A DNA stretch of 64,000 nucleotides from Hymenobacter fodinae (GTDB lineage: Bacteria; Bacteroidota; Bacteroidia; Cytophagales; Hymenobacteraceae), in the NCBI RefSeq assembly GCF_004745825.1, contig NZ_SRLA01000004.1, forward strand, positions 372,001 to 436,000, read 5' to 3'. A model generated the notes under the pieces. It was not told where the DNA came from and ran no database searches. It saw nothing but the letters and a program-made list of their open reading frames with translations. Within the stretch, counting starts at the first letter, position 1. Each line of letters starts with the position of its first letter. A program made the translations under genes and the position numbers. This document shows, piece by piece, positions 6,926-16,020 of this stretch.

Positions 6926-8331
6926 TAGAATTCAGCGCTCTTGGGGAAGCGGGGGAAGGGGATTACGTCGCGGATGTTGGCCATGCCGGTCACGAACAGG
7001 ATGAGGCGCTCGAAGCCCAGACCGAAGCCGGCGTGGGGCGCGGTGCCGTACTTGCGCAGCTCCAAGTACCACCACAGGTCGTGCTCGGGCACATTCATTT
7101 CGGCCATGCGCTGGGTGAGCTTTTCCAGGCTTTCCTCGCGCTCCGAGCCGCCGATGATTTCGCCGATGCCGGGGAAGAGCACGTCCATGGCGCGCACAGT
7201 TTTGCCGTCGTCGTTGAGCTTCATGTAGAAGGCCTTGATATCCTTGGGGTAGTTGGTCAGGATAACTGGCTTCTTGAAGTGCTTCTCCACGAGGTAGCGC
7301 TCATGCTCGCTCTGCAGATCGGTGCCCCAATCCACGGGGAATTCAAACTTCTGCTTCGCCGACTTCAGGATTTCGACTGCCTCAGTGTAGTTCAGGCGCT
7401 GGAACTCGTTGTCCACCACAAACTGCAGACGTGTGAGTAGCTCCTTGTCGTACTGCTCGTTGAGGAACTTGAGGTCGTCCTGGCAGTTGTCGAGGGCGTA
7501 GCGCACCAGGTAGCGGAGGAAATCCTCGGCCAGGTCCATGTTGTCCTGCAGGTCGTTGAAGGCCACTTCGGGTTCAATCATCCAGAACTCGGCCAGGTGG
7601 CGGGCAGTGTTGGAGTTTTCAGCCCGGAACGTGGGGCCGAAGGTGTACACTTTACCCAGCGCCATGGCCGCCACTTCGCCTTCCAGCTGCCCCGATACGG
7701 TCAGGTTGGTTTGCTTGCCGAAGAAGTCCTGCTTGTAGTCTACGCCAGCTTTATCCTCCGTGAGGGGCGGGTTCTGATCGGGCAGCGTAGTTACGCGGAA
7801 CATTTGGCCGGCACCTTCGGCATCGGACCCCGTGATGATGGGCGTGTGCACGTAGTAGAAGCCCCGGTCGTTGAAGAACTGGTGCACGGCAAAGGCCATG
7901 GCGTGCCGAATGCGCAGCACCGCCCCAAACGTGTTGGTGCGAGGACGCAGGTGGGCAATTTCGCGCAGGAATTCCAGCGAGTGGCCTTTCTTCTGCAGAG
8001 GGTAGGTTTCGGTATCGGCCTTGCCATACACCGTTATTTCCGTAGCCTGAATCTCCACCGACTGCCCTTTGCCCTGCGAAGCCACCAGCTGGCCGCGCAC
8101 TTGCACGGCGGCGCCGTTTTCTACGCCCTCAGCCTTCAGCTTCTCCTCCGGAAACTGCTCGGCATTGGCTACCACCTGAATGGAATTAAAGCCGGAGCCG
8201 TCGTTCACGGCAATAAACTGCACGTATTTGTTGCCGCGGCGGGTGCGCACCCAGCCGCGTACCAGCACTTCGCGGTCCAGCTCAGTGCTGCTCAGCAACT
8301 CCTGCACGCTGGATCTTCTAAGGTCGGACAT
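6925..8331 (-). CDS. asnS: Asparaginyl-tRNA synthetase
   Basis: 468 residues, the usual length. An N-terminal OB-fold anticodon-binding domain (LVRGWVRTRRGNKYVQFIAV, about residues 23-105) precedes a class IIb catalytic core. GSDAEGAGQMFRVTTLP is diagnostic for AsnRS as opposed to AspRS. Motif 2 is in the FRAENSNTARHLAEFWMIEP region and motif 3 ends in GFGLGFERLILFVTG. It charges tRNA-Asn in the cytoplasm. The gene is divergent from rpoN. Its minus-strand promoter has a TAccTTTG -7 element 40 nt upstream, and a hairpin terminator follows the gene. Confidence 0.97.
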   Translation of the reverse strand: MSDLRRSSVQELLSSTELDREVLVRGWVRTRRGNKYVQFIAVNDGSGFNSIQVVANAEQFPEEKLKAEGVENGAAVQVRGQLVASQGKGQSVEIQATEITVYGKADTETYPLQKKGHSLEFLREIAHLRPRTNTFGAVLRIRHAMAFAVHQFFNDRGFYYVHTPIITGSDAEGAGQMFRVTTLPDQNPPLTEDKAGVDYKQDFFGKQTNLTVSGQLEGEVAAMALGKVYTFGPTFRAENSNTARHLAEFWMIEPEVAFNDLQDNMDLAEDFLRYLVRYALDNCQDDLKFLNEQYDKELLTRLQFVVDNEFQRLNYTEAVEILKSAKQKFEFPVDWGTDLQSEHERYLVEKHFKKPVILTNYPKDIKAFYMKLNDDGKTVRAMDVLFPGIGEIIGGSEREESLEKLTQRMAEMNVPEHDLWWYLELRKYGTAPHAGFGLGFERLILFVTGMANIRDVIPFPRFPKSAEF

Positions 8332-8370
8332 CGGGACTCTGTGTTCTCAGGGTTAAAACTTTGGTAAGAG

Positions 8371-8378
8371 CAAAGGTA
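8371..8378 (-). promoter_or_regulatory. Bacteroidota -7 element for asnS
   Basis: TAccTTTG on the minus strand, matching the TAnnTTTG consensus of the Bacteroidota primary sigma factor, 40 nt from the asnS ATG. No clear -33 TTTG at the usual spacing. Confidence 0.5.
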
Positions 8379-8441
8379 AACGATTTGCAGGCCGAAAATT
8401 GCCCTTTCTTGCGCGTCTTCTGCTTCGGGCGTGCCAGCAGG

Positions 8442-8455
8442 GTGGCCTAGGCCAC
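8442..8455. repeat. GTGGCCTAGGCCAC palindrome upstream of rpoN
   Basis: A 14-bp perfect palindrome built on GGCCTAGGCC. A 16-bp version (AGTGGCCTAGGCCACT) sits at 10315-10330, just past the other end of rpoN. Confidence 0.75.
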
Positions 8456-8576
8456 TTCCGGTCGCCTTCAGCTACTGGCCTATGTCGTTGCGGCCAACCT
8501 CAACACTAGGCTAAGCGTAGTCAAAACGGGAAGCCTTGTCCCAACATTTTCGGCCTAACTCAAGTACAGAAAGGGC

Positions 8577-8584
8577 TATATTTG
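8577..8584 (+). promoter_or_regulatory. Bacteroidota -7 element for rpoN
   Basis: TAtaTTTG, 50 nt before the rpoN ATG. An exact match to TAnnTTTG, with no obvious -33 partner. Confidence 0.45.
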
Positions 8585-8633
8585 GCCACACCACCCCGTT
8601 TCCCAACCGGCGGGGCGTACGCGTTTTTAGAGT

Positions 8634-10217
8634 ATGCAACGACTGGACATGAAGCAGCTTCTCTCGCAGAAGCTGTCGCCCCAACAGATACAATTTATTA
8701 AGCTGCTGCAGATTCCGACGGCAGAGCTGGAAGCCCGCATCAAGGAAGAACTGGAAGTAAACCCAGCCCTTGAGGAAGGCGACGACAACGAGGAGTACGA
8801 GGAAGAGGAGCGCTCCGACGACAGCGACGACGAGGACTACGACGACCCCGACTCGGAATTTGATAACGACGACAACACGCTCGACGAGGACTTCCGCGAC
8901 GAGCAGGGCGAAGAGCAGCCTGAAATAGAACTCCCCGCCAAAGACGAGGAGCCCGCCGACCTGAAAGACTCATCGTCGGAGGAAGACCTCGACCTGAGCG
9001 ACTACCTCAACGACGACGAAATAGCCGGCTACAAAATGCAAGGTGACGGCCCCGGCGAGGACGAGGACGACCGGGAAATGCCCCTGGCCGATACCAGCGG
9101 CTCGCTGATCGACAACCTGATCGACCAGCTGGGCTTTGCCAACCTCGATGAAAAGCAGGAAGCCATCGGCCGCCAGCTTATCGGCTCCATCGACGGCGAC
9201 GGTTACATCCGCCGCGACCTGTCGGCCATTGCTAACGACCTAGCTTTCTCGCAGAACATTGAGGCCACGGTGCCCGAAATTGAGGCTGTGCTGCACGTAG
9301 TCCAGTCGTTTGACCCGGCTGGCATTGGCGCCCGCGACCTGCAGGAGTGCTTATTGCTGCAACTAGAGCGCCGCCCTCAGGATGATATTACCGAACACGC
9401 CGAGCGCATCCTGAACGAGACGTTTGATGAGTTTACCAAGAAGCACTACCAGCGCATTCAACAGCGTCTGGACTTGGAGGACGAAGAAATCAAGGAGGCC
9501 ATTGCCTTGATTCTGAAGCTCAACCCCAAGCCGGGCGGCACTGGCCCGGTAGGTATGGGCAAGGTACAGTACATCATTCCCGACTTCATTCTGACCCACG
9601 ATAACGGGCAGTTCAACCTGACCTTGAACTCGCGCAACGCCCCCGATTTGCGCGTGTCGCCGGCCTATACTGAGATGTTTCAGGCCTACGACAAGGCTTC
9701 GAAGAAGGACAAGAAGATGAAGGAGGCCGTGACCTTCGTGAAGCAGAAGCTCGACTCGGCCCGCTGGTTCATTGACGCCATCCGGCAGCGCCAAAACACC
9801 CTACTGCGCACCATGGACGCCATCGTGCGCTACCAGCGTGACTTCTTCCAGGACGGCGACGAGAGCAAGCTGCGCCCCATGATTCTGAAGGACATTGCTA
9901 CCGAAATCGGGATGGATATTTCGACGGTGAGCCGGGTGGCTAACTCGAAATCGGTGCAGACGGAGTTCGGTATTTATCCGCTGAAGTACTTCTTCTCCGA
10001 GGGCATTGCCACCGACTCGGGCGAGGATGCCAGCAGCCGCGAGGTGAAGCACATCCTGAAGGAAATCATCGAGGGCGAGAAGAAAGACCGCCCCCTCTCC
10101 GACGACAAGCTGGAGAAGATGCTCAACGCCCGCGGTTACAACATTGCCCGCCGCACCGTGGCCAAGTACCGTGAGCAGCTAAACATTCCGGTAGCCCGCC
10201 TGCGCAAAGAGCTCTAG
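8634..10217 (+). CDS. rpoN: RNA polymerase sigma-54 factor
   Basis: 527 residues. Region I (about 1-50) contains the Gln/Leu-rich activator-responsive segment QKLSPQQIQFIKLLQIP. Region II (about 47-165) is unusually long and acidic, almost entirely Asp, Glu and Ser. A core-binding domain follows, then an HTH region (DISTVSRVANSKSVQTEFGIYPLKYFF), and ARRTVAKYR at about 505-513 is the RpoN box that reads the -24 promoter element. It recruits RNA polymerase to -24/-12 promoters that need an AAA+ activator. No activator gene lies next to it. An intrinsic terminator follows, and GTGGCCTAGGCCAC palindromes flank the gene on both sides. Confidence 0.97.
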   Translation: MQRLDMKQLLSQKLSPQQIQFIKLLQIPTAELEARIKEELEVNPALEEGDDNEEYEEEERSDDSDDEDYDDPDSEFDNDDNTLDEDFRDEQGEEQPEIELPAKDEEPADLKDSSSEEDLDLSDYLNDDEIAGYKMQGDGPGEDEDDREMPLADTSGSLIDNLIDQLGFANLDEKQEAIGRQLIGSIDGDGYIRRDLSAIANDLAFSQNIEATVPEIEAVLHVVQSFDPAGIGARDLQECLLLQLERRPQDDITEHAERILNETFDEFTKKHYQRIQQRLDLEDEEIKEAIALILKLNPKPGGTGPVGMGKVQYIIPDFILTHDNGQFNLTLNSRNAPDLRVSPAYTEMFQAYDKASKKDKKMKEAVTFVKQKLDSARWFIDAIRQRQNTLLRTMDAIVRYQRDFFQDGDESKLRPMILKDIATEIGMDISTVSRVANSKSVQTEFGIYPLKYFFSEGIATDSGEDASSREVKHILKEIIEGEKKDRPLSDDKLEKMLNARGYNIARRTVAKYREQLNIPVARLRKEL

Positions 10218-10251
10218 GCCAGTCTCTCTAGCTGCTAACCAAACAATCCAT

Positions 10252-10293
10252 AACCTCCTGCCGTGCGTATTTGCGGCAGGAGGTTTTGTTTTT
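10252..10293 (+). terminator. Intrinsic terminator of rpoN
   Basis: A perfect 12-bp stem (AACCTCCTGCCG at 10252-10263 with CGGCAGGAGGTT at 10274-10285), then TTGTTTTT. Confidence 0.9.
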
Positions 10294-10314
10294 AGCCCAC
10301 TTGATTGCATACCC

Positions 10315-10330
10315 AGTGGCCTAGGCCACT
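10315..10330. repeat. AGTGGCCTAGGCCACT palindrome downstream of rpoN
   Basis: A 16-bp perfect palindrome. Its central 14 bases are identical to 8442-8455. It is intergenic, after the rpoN terminator. Confidence 0.75.
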
Positions 10331-10360
10331 TACCGCAAGTACGGAGGTGCTAGGCTGCAT

Positions 10361-11029
10361 TTGCTCTATCTTCGCCTTTCGCATTTTTTCAGTTACCGGG
10401 TGTCGCGTGGGCTAGCCATGGCGCTGTCGGTGGTATTTCATCCGCTGCTGGTGCCGTCTTATTTGTACTACATTGTGTGCTACCAGCTACCCGGCTTGGT
10501 GCTGCGTCCCCTGTTGCCCGAGCGCTGGTTTGTGCTGGCCACGGTGCTGCTGTTCACGTTTGTGCTGCCTACAATCAGCTCAGTGGTGCTCCTGCGCTTC
10601 GGACTACTCGACTCCCTGGAAATGAGTGTGCGGCGGCAGCGGGCCTGGCCCTTGCTGCTGGCTACCAGCAGCTTTACCATTGCGGCAGTGCTGCTCAACC
10701 GACCACAGTTCTTCGACCCATTGCTAGGGCAACTAATGGTAGGCATGGCGCTGGCCGTGGGCCTCACTTTTCTCATTACCCTGCGCTGGAAAATATCGGC
10801 GCACGGCGTAGGCGTGGGTGGGGCGCTAGGCCTGTCAGTACTGTTGCACTTGAGTAGCCCAGACAGGCCTAGCGCCTTGTGGTGGCTGGTGGGTGCTGTG
10901 CTGGTAGCCGGTGCCGTGCTCAGCGCCCGGTTGGCGCTCAATGCTCATACCGTTGCGCAAGTATGGGCAGGCCTAGGCCTCGGGCTGGGGCTTGTGCTAG
11001 GCTTGGGGGCCGGCTTGGCCGCTGGTTAA
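10361..11029 (+). CDS. PAP2-like integral membrane protein
   Basis: Up to 222 residues with about six hydrophobic segments. RRQRAWP, then ISAHGVGVGG, then ARLALNAHTVAQVWAG resemble the three motifs of the PAP2 phosphatase fold (K..RP, PSGH, SR.....H...D), but all are degenerate: SAHG replaces PSGH and the final Asp is Gln. It may be an inactive or altered member of that superfamily. The first in-frame start is TTG at 10361. GTG at 10400 and ATG at 10418 are alternatives, so the N-terminus is uncertain. There is no operon partner. Nothing in the sequence shows its substrate. Confidence 0.75.
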   Translation: MLYLRLSHFFSYRVSRGLAMALSVVFHPLLVPSYLYYIVCYQLPGLVLRPLLPERWFVLATVLLFTFVLPTISSVVLLRFGLLDSLEMSVRRQRAWPLLLATSSFTIAAVLLNRPQFFDPLLGQLMVGMALAVGLTFLITLRWKISAHGVGVGGALGLSVLLHLSSPDRPSALWWLVGAVLVAGAVLSARLALNAHTVAQVWAGLGLGLGLVLGLGAGLAAG

Positions 11030-11077
11030 GCCCCGCTAATTTGTATCTTTCTGCTTGCAATGGTGCTATTCGTTGGT

Positions 11078-11098
11078 CGCACTACGCTAAGTAGTGCG
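11078..11098. repeat. Small hairpin upstream of the hybrid kinase
   Basis: Perfect 8-bp arms (CGCACTAC at 11078-11085, GTAGTGCG at 11091-11098) with a 5-nt loop. It has no T-tract, so it is not a convincing terminator. Confidence 0.5.
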
Positions 11099-11165
11099 CT
11101 ACTGCTACTGAGGCATTTATTGGCAAAAAGAAGCTAGCAGACTCGGCGGTAGAATTCTTGTTTCT

Positions 11166-14100
11166 ATGCAACACCCACACAGCAATCAGGATAGTCTCTC
11201 ACTTACGGAGCAGCTAGAGCAGGAACGACAGGCCCGCCAAGCTGCCGAGCAGCAGGCTTACGACTTAAAGCGGCAGCTTGCCGTATCGCAGCGCGTGGCC
11301 CAGCGTATGACCAGTGGTATTGCCCGGTTCACGCAAAACCTGCGGATTGCGGTGCTAGCAGTGCGCCGGAACGGTTCCGTGGCCTTGGTAAATCAGGAGC
11401 TGTGCGACGTATTTGAGATTGAGCAGGATGCCGTTGAGTTTCAGGACCAGCCTGTTCAGCCGCTGCTAGCCGAGATGGAAACGCGGTGCGCTGAGCCCGC
11501 CGAAGCGGCCGCTCGCCTGGCTTCTTTGCGGGCTGATGGGCAGCGGGTATTAGGGGAAGCCCTGCGGCTGGCCGATGGTAGCGTGCTGGAGTTTGATTAC
11601 ATCCCCCTGAGTGGGCAGGAGGAGTTGCTGCCCAATGGCTACCTGCTCTCCTTCCGAGATGTTACCCAGGCCCGCCGCACGGAGGAGTATATGAACTCGC
11701 TCTCCCGAATTCCGGGTCAGAACCCCAACCCAGTGCTGCGTATTCACGCCGAAGGGCACCTGCTATACGCCAACCCCGCTGCCGACGAGATGCGGCGCGA
11801 GTACAACACCCCCTGGCAGGACCCAGACTTTTCACCAACCCTGCGGCGGGCCGTGGCTAGAGCCCTCACCGACAGCACGTACACGCAGGCAGAGGTTCAC
11901 TTTGCCGGCAAATGCCAACAGGTAGCCATTGCGCCCTTCGTAGAAGACCAGTACGTAAACCTGTACTTCGCCGACATCTCGAGCCTGAAGGAGGCAGAGC
12001 AGAAGCTGGCAGAACAGCGTGAGTTTTACGAGACTATACTCAATAAACTGCCTGCCGATGTAGCCGTCTTCGACGCTGAGCACCGGTACCGCTTCGTAAA
12101 TCCCGCTGCTATCCAAGATCCAGCCCTGCGCCAGTGGATCATCGGGCACGACGACTTTGAGTACGCAGCTCATACTCACCGCCCCCCTACTACTGCACAA
12201 AAGCGCCGGGCGCTTTTTCAAAAAGCCGTGCAGCAGCAAGGGGTACTGGCCTGGGAAGAAACTGTGCAAGGCGAAAATGGCCCGCGCTTGGCCTTACGGC
12301 ACATGCAGCCCGTATTTGGGCCCGATAATGAGTTGCGGCTGGTTATTGGGTACGGTATTGATATTACGGAACGCCATAAGGCTGAAGAAGAGCTCCGCCG
12401 CAGTGAGGCCCGCCTGCAAGAACAGCAGGAGTTTGTGCGGCAGGTAGTAGACACGACTCCCAGCATTATCTGGGTAGCCAGTGAAGATGGCACCATCCAG
12501 TTTGATAACCAGGCGTTCCGGGAGCTAAGAGCCGCCGGCAACCACCGTTCCGTAGATCGTAGCGACCCTTCTAGTCCGGTAGCAGCCGAAGCTCGGCGGC
12601 ATTATGGCATCATTGAACAAGTGATCCGCACCCGGGAAGAAATGTCGTACGAAAGCTCCTTTACTCAGATTGATGGCAACGTGAGGTGGTTCCAGACGGT
12701 AGTACGCCCCCTGCACCGCGCCGATGGTAGTTTGAACGTGCTGGGCGTAAGCACCGACATCACCGAGATGAAGGCCGCTCGTAGCACTTTAGAGCGCAGC
12801 ACCAAGCAGTACCGCGACCTGATGCATTACTCGCAGGCGCTTATTTGTACCCATAATCTGAACGGCGAGCTGCTTTACGTGAACCCTGCCGCCGCTCAGC
12901 TAGTAGGCGTCACTCCCGAGCGACTAGTGGGCCGCACCTTGCACCACGTGCTGGCCCCAGAGCTCCACCGGCAGCTAAATGAGTACTTGCAACTGGTAGC
13001 GCAGCAGCAAGAAGCTACCGGCCTTCTAACGCTCAGGGGCCCCGATGGCCGCCCCCACCACCTCATCTACGATAACTACCGGGTAGATGAGGAGGGAGAA
13101 ACTCCCTACGTAATTGCCTACGGCCAGGAAATAACGGAACGACTTCTGGCCGAGCAGGAATTGCGCCGGGCCAAGGAAGCCGCCGAAAATACGGCCCAAG
13201 CCAAGGAGAACTTCTTGGCCAACATGAGTCACGAAATCAGAACGCCTATTAATGGTATTCTGGGCATGGCGGGCTTGCTGGCTAAAACGCAACTTGACGC
13301 CGTGCAGCAAGAGCACCTGCGGATTTTGCGTAACTCAGGCCGCCACTTGCTCACGGTTATCAACGATGTGCTCGATGTAGCCAAGATTGAGTCGGGTAAG
13401 CTGGAGTTGGAGCAGGTGCCTTTTGATATTCAGAAATCAATTTGGGAAGCCACCCAAAGCCTGGCTTTCCGGGCCGAAGAGAAGGGAATCGACTTCGTAT
13501 TTGCCCTGCCTCAGCTCCATGATCCTGTAGTTATCGGCGACCCGGGCCGAATCAACCAGATTGTACTCAACCTACTGTCTAACGCCATCAAATTTACCAC
13601 CCACGGGCAGGTGGAGCTAGCCGCCGAGGTGCTGGAAGACACCGCCACGGCCCTGACCCTGGAATTCCGGGTAAAGGACAGTGGAATTGGCATTGCCCCG
13701 GAGAAGCTGGAGACCATCTTCGAGAGCTTCTCCCAGGCCTACGCCGATATTTCGCGGCGGTTTGGCGGTACTGGCCTAGGGCTTACCATTAGCCGGCGGC
13801 TGATAGAGCAATTGGGAGGCCGCTTGTGGGTTACCAGCCAGCTAGGCCAGGGCAGCACGTTCTTCTTCTCGCTCACGCTGCCCAAAGCCGGACAGGCCCT
13901 GCCCGCACCCGCGCCCTTGGCGCCGCTCAATTACGATAACCTCCGTGGTACGCGCATTTTGTTGGTAGAAGATCACCCCGTAAACCAACAGCTGGTGCAA
14001 CTTATTCTGGAAAGCTGGAACGTGGAAACCCACATTGCCTCCGACGGAATAGAAGCGCTAGAGCAACTGGAAGCGCGCTTGTATGATGTAGTGCTTATGG

Positions 14101-14771
14101 ACATTCAGATGCCGGGAATGAGTGGCCTAGACGTGACCCACCGGCTGCGCCAGCACCCCGACCCGTTACGGGCCAACTCCCCCGTAATTGCCCTGACGGC
14201 CAACGTGATGCGCAGCGACGATGAAATCTACCGCAAGGCGGGCCTCGATTACTTGTCGAAGCCATTTGAGGAAGACGACCTGTTCCGGAAGATCGAAGCC
14301 AACCTGCGTCCTGAGCGCGTAGCTGTTCTCGAAGCTCAGCCGCTTCCGGCCGCTGCACCCGTGACACCCTTGCCGGCACAGCCTACTCATGCCCCAGTAG
14401 AATCAGCGCCCGAATCTGCGCTTTTTGATCTGCACCGCCTGCGCGAAACTGCTCACGGCAGCACCATTTTCATGGATAAGATCTTAGCTTCCTTCCGGAC
14501 GCACACCCCACCGGCGCTTGAGCGAATGCAGGAAGCTGCCGCCGCTAACGACTGGCCTACGGTGGGCGAAATTGTGCATAAGCTGCGGCCATCCATTCAG
14601 CTGCTCAATATTCACGCGGCTCAAGCTGATGTAGCCCTCTTGGAGCCTCTTTCCCGCCCCGCCCCTGAAGGTAGCCCCTCTCCCGACCCCAGCCAGCTGC
14701 AAGCTGCCTCGAGCCGCCTGCGGACTATGCTAGAAGAAGTAGTGCAGGCGCTGCCTGTAACGGTAACGTAA
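11166..14771 (+). CDS. Multi-PAS hybrid sensor histidine kinase
   Basis: 1201 residues with no obvious transmembrane segment, so probably cytosolic. An N-terminal coiled coil (EQLEQERQARQAAEQQAYDL) is followed by about five PAS/PAC domains up to residue 670, with repeated DITER and DITEM ends. Next come HisKA (NMSHEIRTPINGILGMAGLL, phospho-His near 689), a HATPase (NLLSNAIKFT, GTGLGLTIS), a receiver domain (LLVEDHPVN, LMDIQMPG with phospho-Asp near 979) and a C-terminal HPt domain (VGEIVHKLRPS, His near 1138). All modules of a full phosphorelay are therefore in one chain, but the output regulator is not identified. The convergent LytTR gene is not an obvious partner. A long palindromic terminator follows. 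Confidence 0.95.
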   Translation: MQHPHSNQDSLSLTEQLEQERQARQAAEQQAYDLKRQLAVSQRVAQRMTSGIARFTQNLRIAVLAVRRNGSVALVNQELCDVFEIEQDAVEFQDQPVQPLLAEMETRCAEPAEAAARLASLRADGQRVLGEALRLADGSVLEFDYIPLSGQEELLPNGYLLSFRDVTQARRTEEYMNSLSRIPGQNPNPVLRIHAEGHLLYANPAADEMRREYNTPWQDPDFSPTLRRAVARALTDSTYTQAEVHFAGKCQQVAIAPFVEDQYVNLYFADISSLKEAEQKLAEQREFYETILNKLPADVAVFDAEHRYRFVNPAAIQDPALRQWIIGHDDFEYAAHTHRPPTTAQKRRALFQKAVQQQGVLAWEETVQGENGPRLALRHMQPVFGPDNELRLVIGYGIDITERHKAEEELRRSEARLQEQQEFVRQVVDTTPSIIWVASEDGTIQFDNQAFRELRAAGNHRSVDRSDPSSPVAAEARRHYGIIEQVIRTREEMSYESSFTQIDGNVRWFQTVVRPLHRADGSLNVLGVSTDITEMKAARSTLERSTKQYRDLMHYSQALICTHNLNGELLYVNPAAAQLVGVTPERLVGRTLHHVLAPELHRQLNEYLQLVAQQQEATGLLTLRGPDGRPHHLIYDNYRVDEEGETPYVIAYGQEITERLLAEQELRRAKEAAENTAQAKENFLANMSHEIRTPINGILGMAGLLAKTQLDAVQQEHLRILRNSGRHLLTVINDVLDVAKIESGKLELEQVPFDIQKSIWEATQSLAFRAEEKGIDFVFALPQLHDPVVIGDPGRINQIVLNLLSNAIKFTTHGQVELAAEVLEDTATALTLEFRVKDSGIGIAPEKLETIFESFSQAYADISRRFGGTGLGLTISRRLIEQLGGRLWVTSQLGQGSTFFFSLTLPKAGQALPAPAPLAPLNYDNLRGTRILLVEDHPVNQQLVQLILESWNVETHIASDGIEALEQLEARLYDVVLMDIQMPGMSGLDVTHRLRQHPDPLRANSPVIALTANVMRSDDEIYRKAGLDYLSKPFEEDDLFRKIEANLRPERVAVLEAQPLPAAAPVTPLPAQPTHAPVESAPESALFDLHRLRETAHGSTIFMDKILASFRTHTPPALERMQEAAAANDWPTVGEIVHKLRPSIQLLNIHAAQADVALLEPLSRPAPEGSPSPDPSQLQAASSRLRTMLEEVVQALPVTVT

Positions 14772-14773
14772 GG

Positions 14774-14841
14774 AGCATTTACCCATAAAAAAAGGGTCCC
14801 GCATCAGTAGATGCGGGACCCTTTTTTTATGGGTAAATGCT
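14774..14841. terminator. Bidirectional terminator, 68-bp perfect palindrome
   Basis: Perfect 32-bp arms (14774-14805 and 14810-14841) around an AGTA loop. The core is a 12-bp GC-rich stem flanked by a 7-A and a 7-T tract, so it can stop transcription from either side. The symmetry continues 13 bp beyond those tracts. It fills almost the whole gap between the convergent kinase and LytTR genes. Confidence 0.92.
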
Positions 14842-14848
14842 GAGAGGC

Positions 14849-15580
14849 CTAGATGCGGTTAAGCTTACGAAAGAAGGCCTCCTGATATGATTTGCCGATG
14901 GGTACGTGGTGGCCGCCAGGCACCACTGCGGCGCCATCTTCAATGGCTTCAATTCGGCGCATATTCAGAATGTAGGAGCGGTGCACCCGCACAAAGTGGT
15001 CGAAGGGCAGACGAGCATCCAGCGCCTTCATCGTGGTGTACACAATGTACTTCTGCTTCTCCGTTACAATAACCACATAGTCTGACAAGGCTTCGATGTA
15101 TATCACATCATCAAAATTGATACGCACCATCTTGTTGTTCACCTTCACGAACAGGTCGTTGTCCGGTGGGGCAACGGGAGCCGCAGGGGCAGCGGCTACG
15201 GCTACTGGGGCCGTATGCTGTTGCAGTGCCCGCTGTACTGCCCGACTGAAACGGGCATAGTCGAAGGGTTTTACCAAGTAATCCGTGACCCGCAGGTCAA
15301 ACGCATCCACGGCAAAATCTTCATGGGCCGTAGTAAGAATAACAATGGGGGGGTCGGGCAATACGCGCAGCATGTCTAGGCCACTAAGCTGTGGCATCTG
15401 CACATCCAGAAACAACACATCTACGCGGTTGCCAGCCCGAAAATAGCTGAGCCCTTGCAACGCATCATCTAGTGATACAACTAGTTGCAGAGAATCGGTC
15501 AGAGAAATATAATGTTCCAGCGTCAGCCGATTGATTTCTTCATCATCAATGATGGCACAAGTCAAGACGGGAGCAGCCAT
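14849..15580 (-). CDS. LytTR-family response regulator
   Basis: 243 residues from the ATG at 15580. A TTG five codons upstream is possible but less likely. The receiver domain has acidic residues IIDDEE, phospho-Asp D59 in VLFLDVQMP, TTAHEDFAVDAFDLRVTDYLVKPF and the conserved Lys. After an Ala/Pro-rich linker (about 120-145), the C-terminal LytTR DNA-binding domain reads LFVKVNNKMVRINFDDVIYI, then HFVRVHRSYILNM, then VPIGKSYQEAFF. Such regulators usually pair with LytS-type membrane kinases, none of which is adjacent. It is transcribed towards the hybrid kinase, which has HisKA architecture, so pairing is doubtful. Confidence 0.95.
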   Translation of the reverse strand: MAAPVLTCAIIDDEEINRLTLEHYISLTDSLQLVVSLDDALQGLSYFRAGNRVDVLFLDVQMPQLSGLDMLRVLPDPPIVILTTAHEDFAVDAFDLRVTDYLVKPFDYARFSRAVQRALQQHTAPVAVAAAPAAPVAPPDNDLFVKVNNKMVRINFDDVIYIEALSDYVVIVTEKQKYIVYTTMKALDARLPFDHFVRVHRSYILNMRRIEAIEDGAAVVPGGHHVPIGKSYQEAFFRKLNRI

Positions 15581-16020
15581 AGAATGTAAATTCAAGAGCT
15601 AGAAAAACAGTACGCACCGCCTGATATTAGGCAAGTGAAATAGGACATTCACACGGCAAAAAACGACGTTCAGCCGGAAATTTCAACCTCTTAACAACCC
15701 CTAAACTAGGGTAGAAAATGGAAAGCGCCAAGCTTCCCCATTTGGGATAAGTGAAATGCCAATATATACCTACTGCCCTTTTGCAAAATCTTGTATAAAA
15801 ACATGCTTAGCAGCTCGATAACCCACAATTTGATGTAGTAACACCGTTCTGCCGGTTTGATACTTTTTCAATTTAGTAGACTAATTCCTGGGCTTTATAC
15901 AGTTCCTGAATGTTCTGAACCTATTAGGTACCCGCAATCAACAAGCAAAAGCGTTTTGCCTTGTATGTAGGCCAAGACCGATGAACCACTATTGTATCTA
16001 TTACCTTTCTACTACCTGGC
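15581..16020. other. Intergenic region upstream of the LytTR gene
   Basis: 440 bases, AT-richer than the surroundings, between the kmo stop codon and the LytTR start codon. I see no gene, no strong hairpin and no exact TAnnTTTG element on the minus strand. Confidence 0.5.

Larger units (their letters stand above)
8332..8633. other. Divergent asnS-rpoN intergenic region
   Basis: 302 bases with no credible gene. It holds a -7 element for each flanking gene (8371-8378 minus, 8577-8584 plus), the 14-bp palindrome GTGGCCTAGGCCAC at 8442-8455 and two further GGCCTA motifs. Confidence 0.7.

Noticed and set aside
7597..8367. Plus-strand reading frame of 256 codons over asnS
   Set aside because: Antisense shadow caused by high GC in codon third positions. 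AsnRS on the other strand is unambiguous.
11166..15580. Hybrid kinase and LytTR regulator as a two-component pair
   Set aside because: The genes converge and have separate transcription. LytTR regulators usually pair with LytS-type kinases, whereas this kinase has HisKA and its own receiver and HPt domains.
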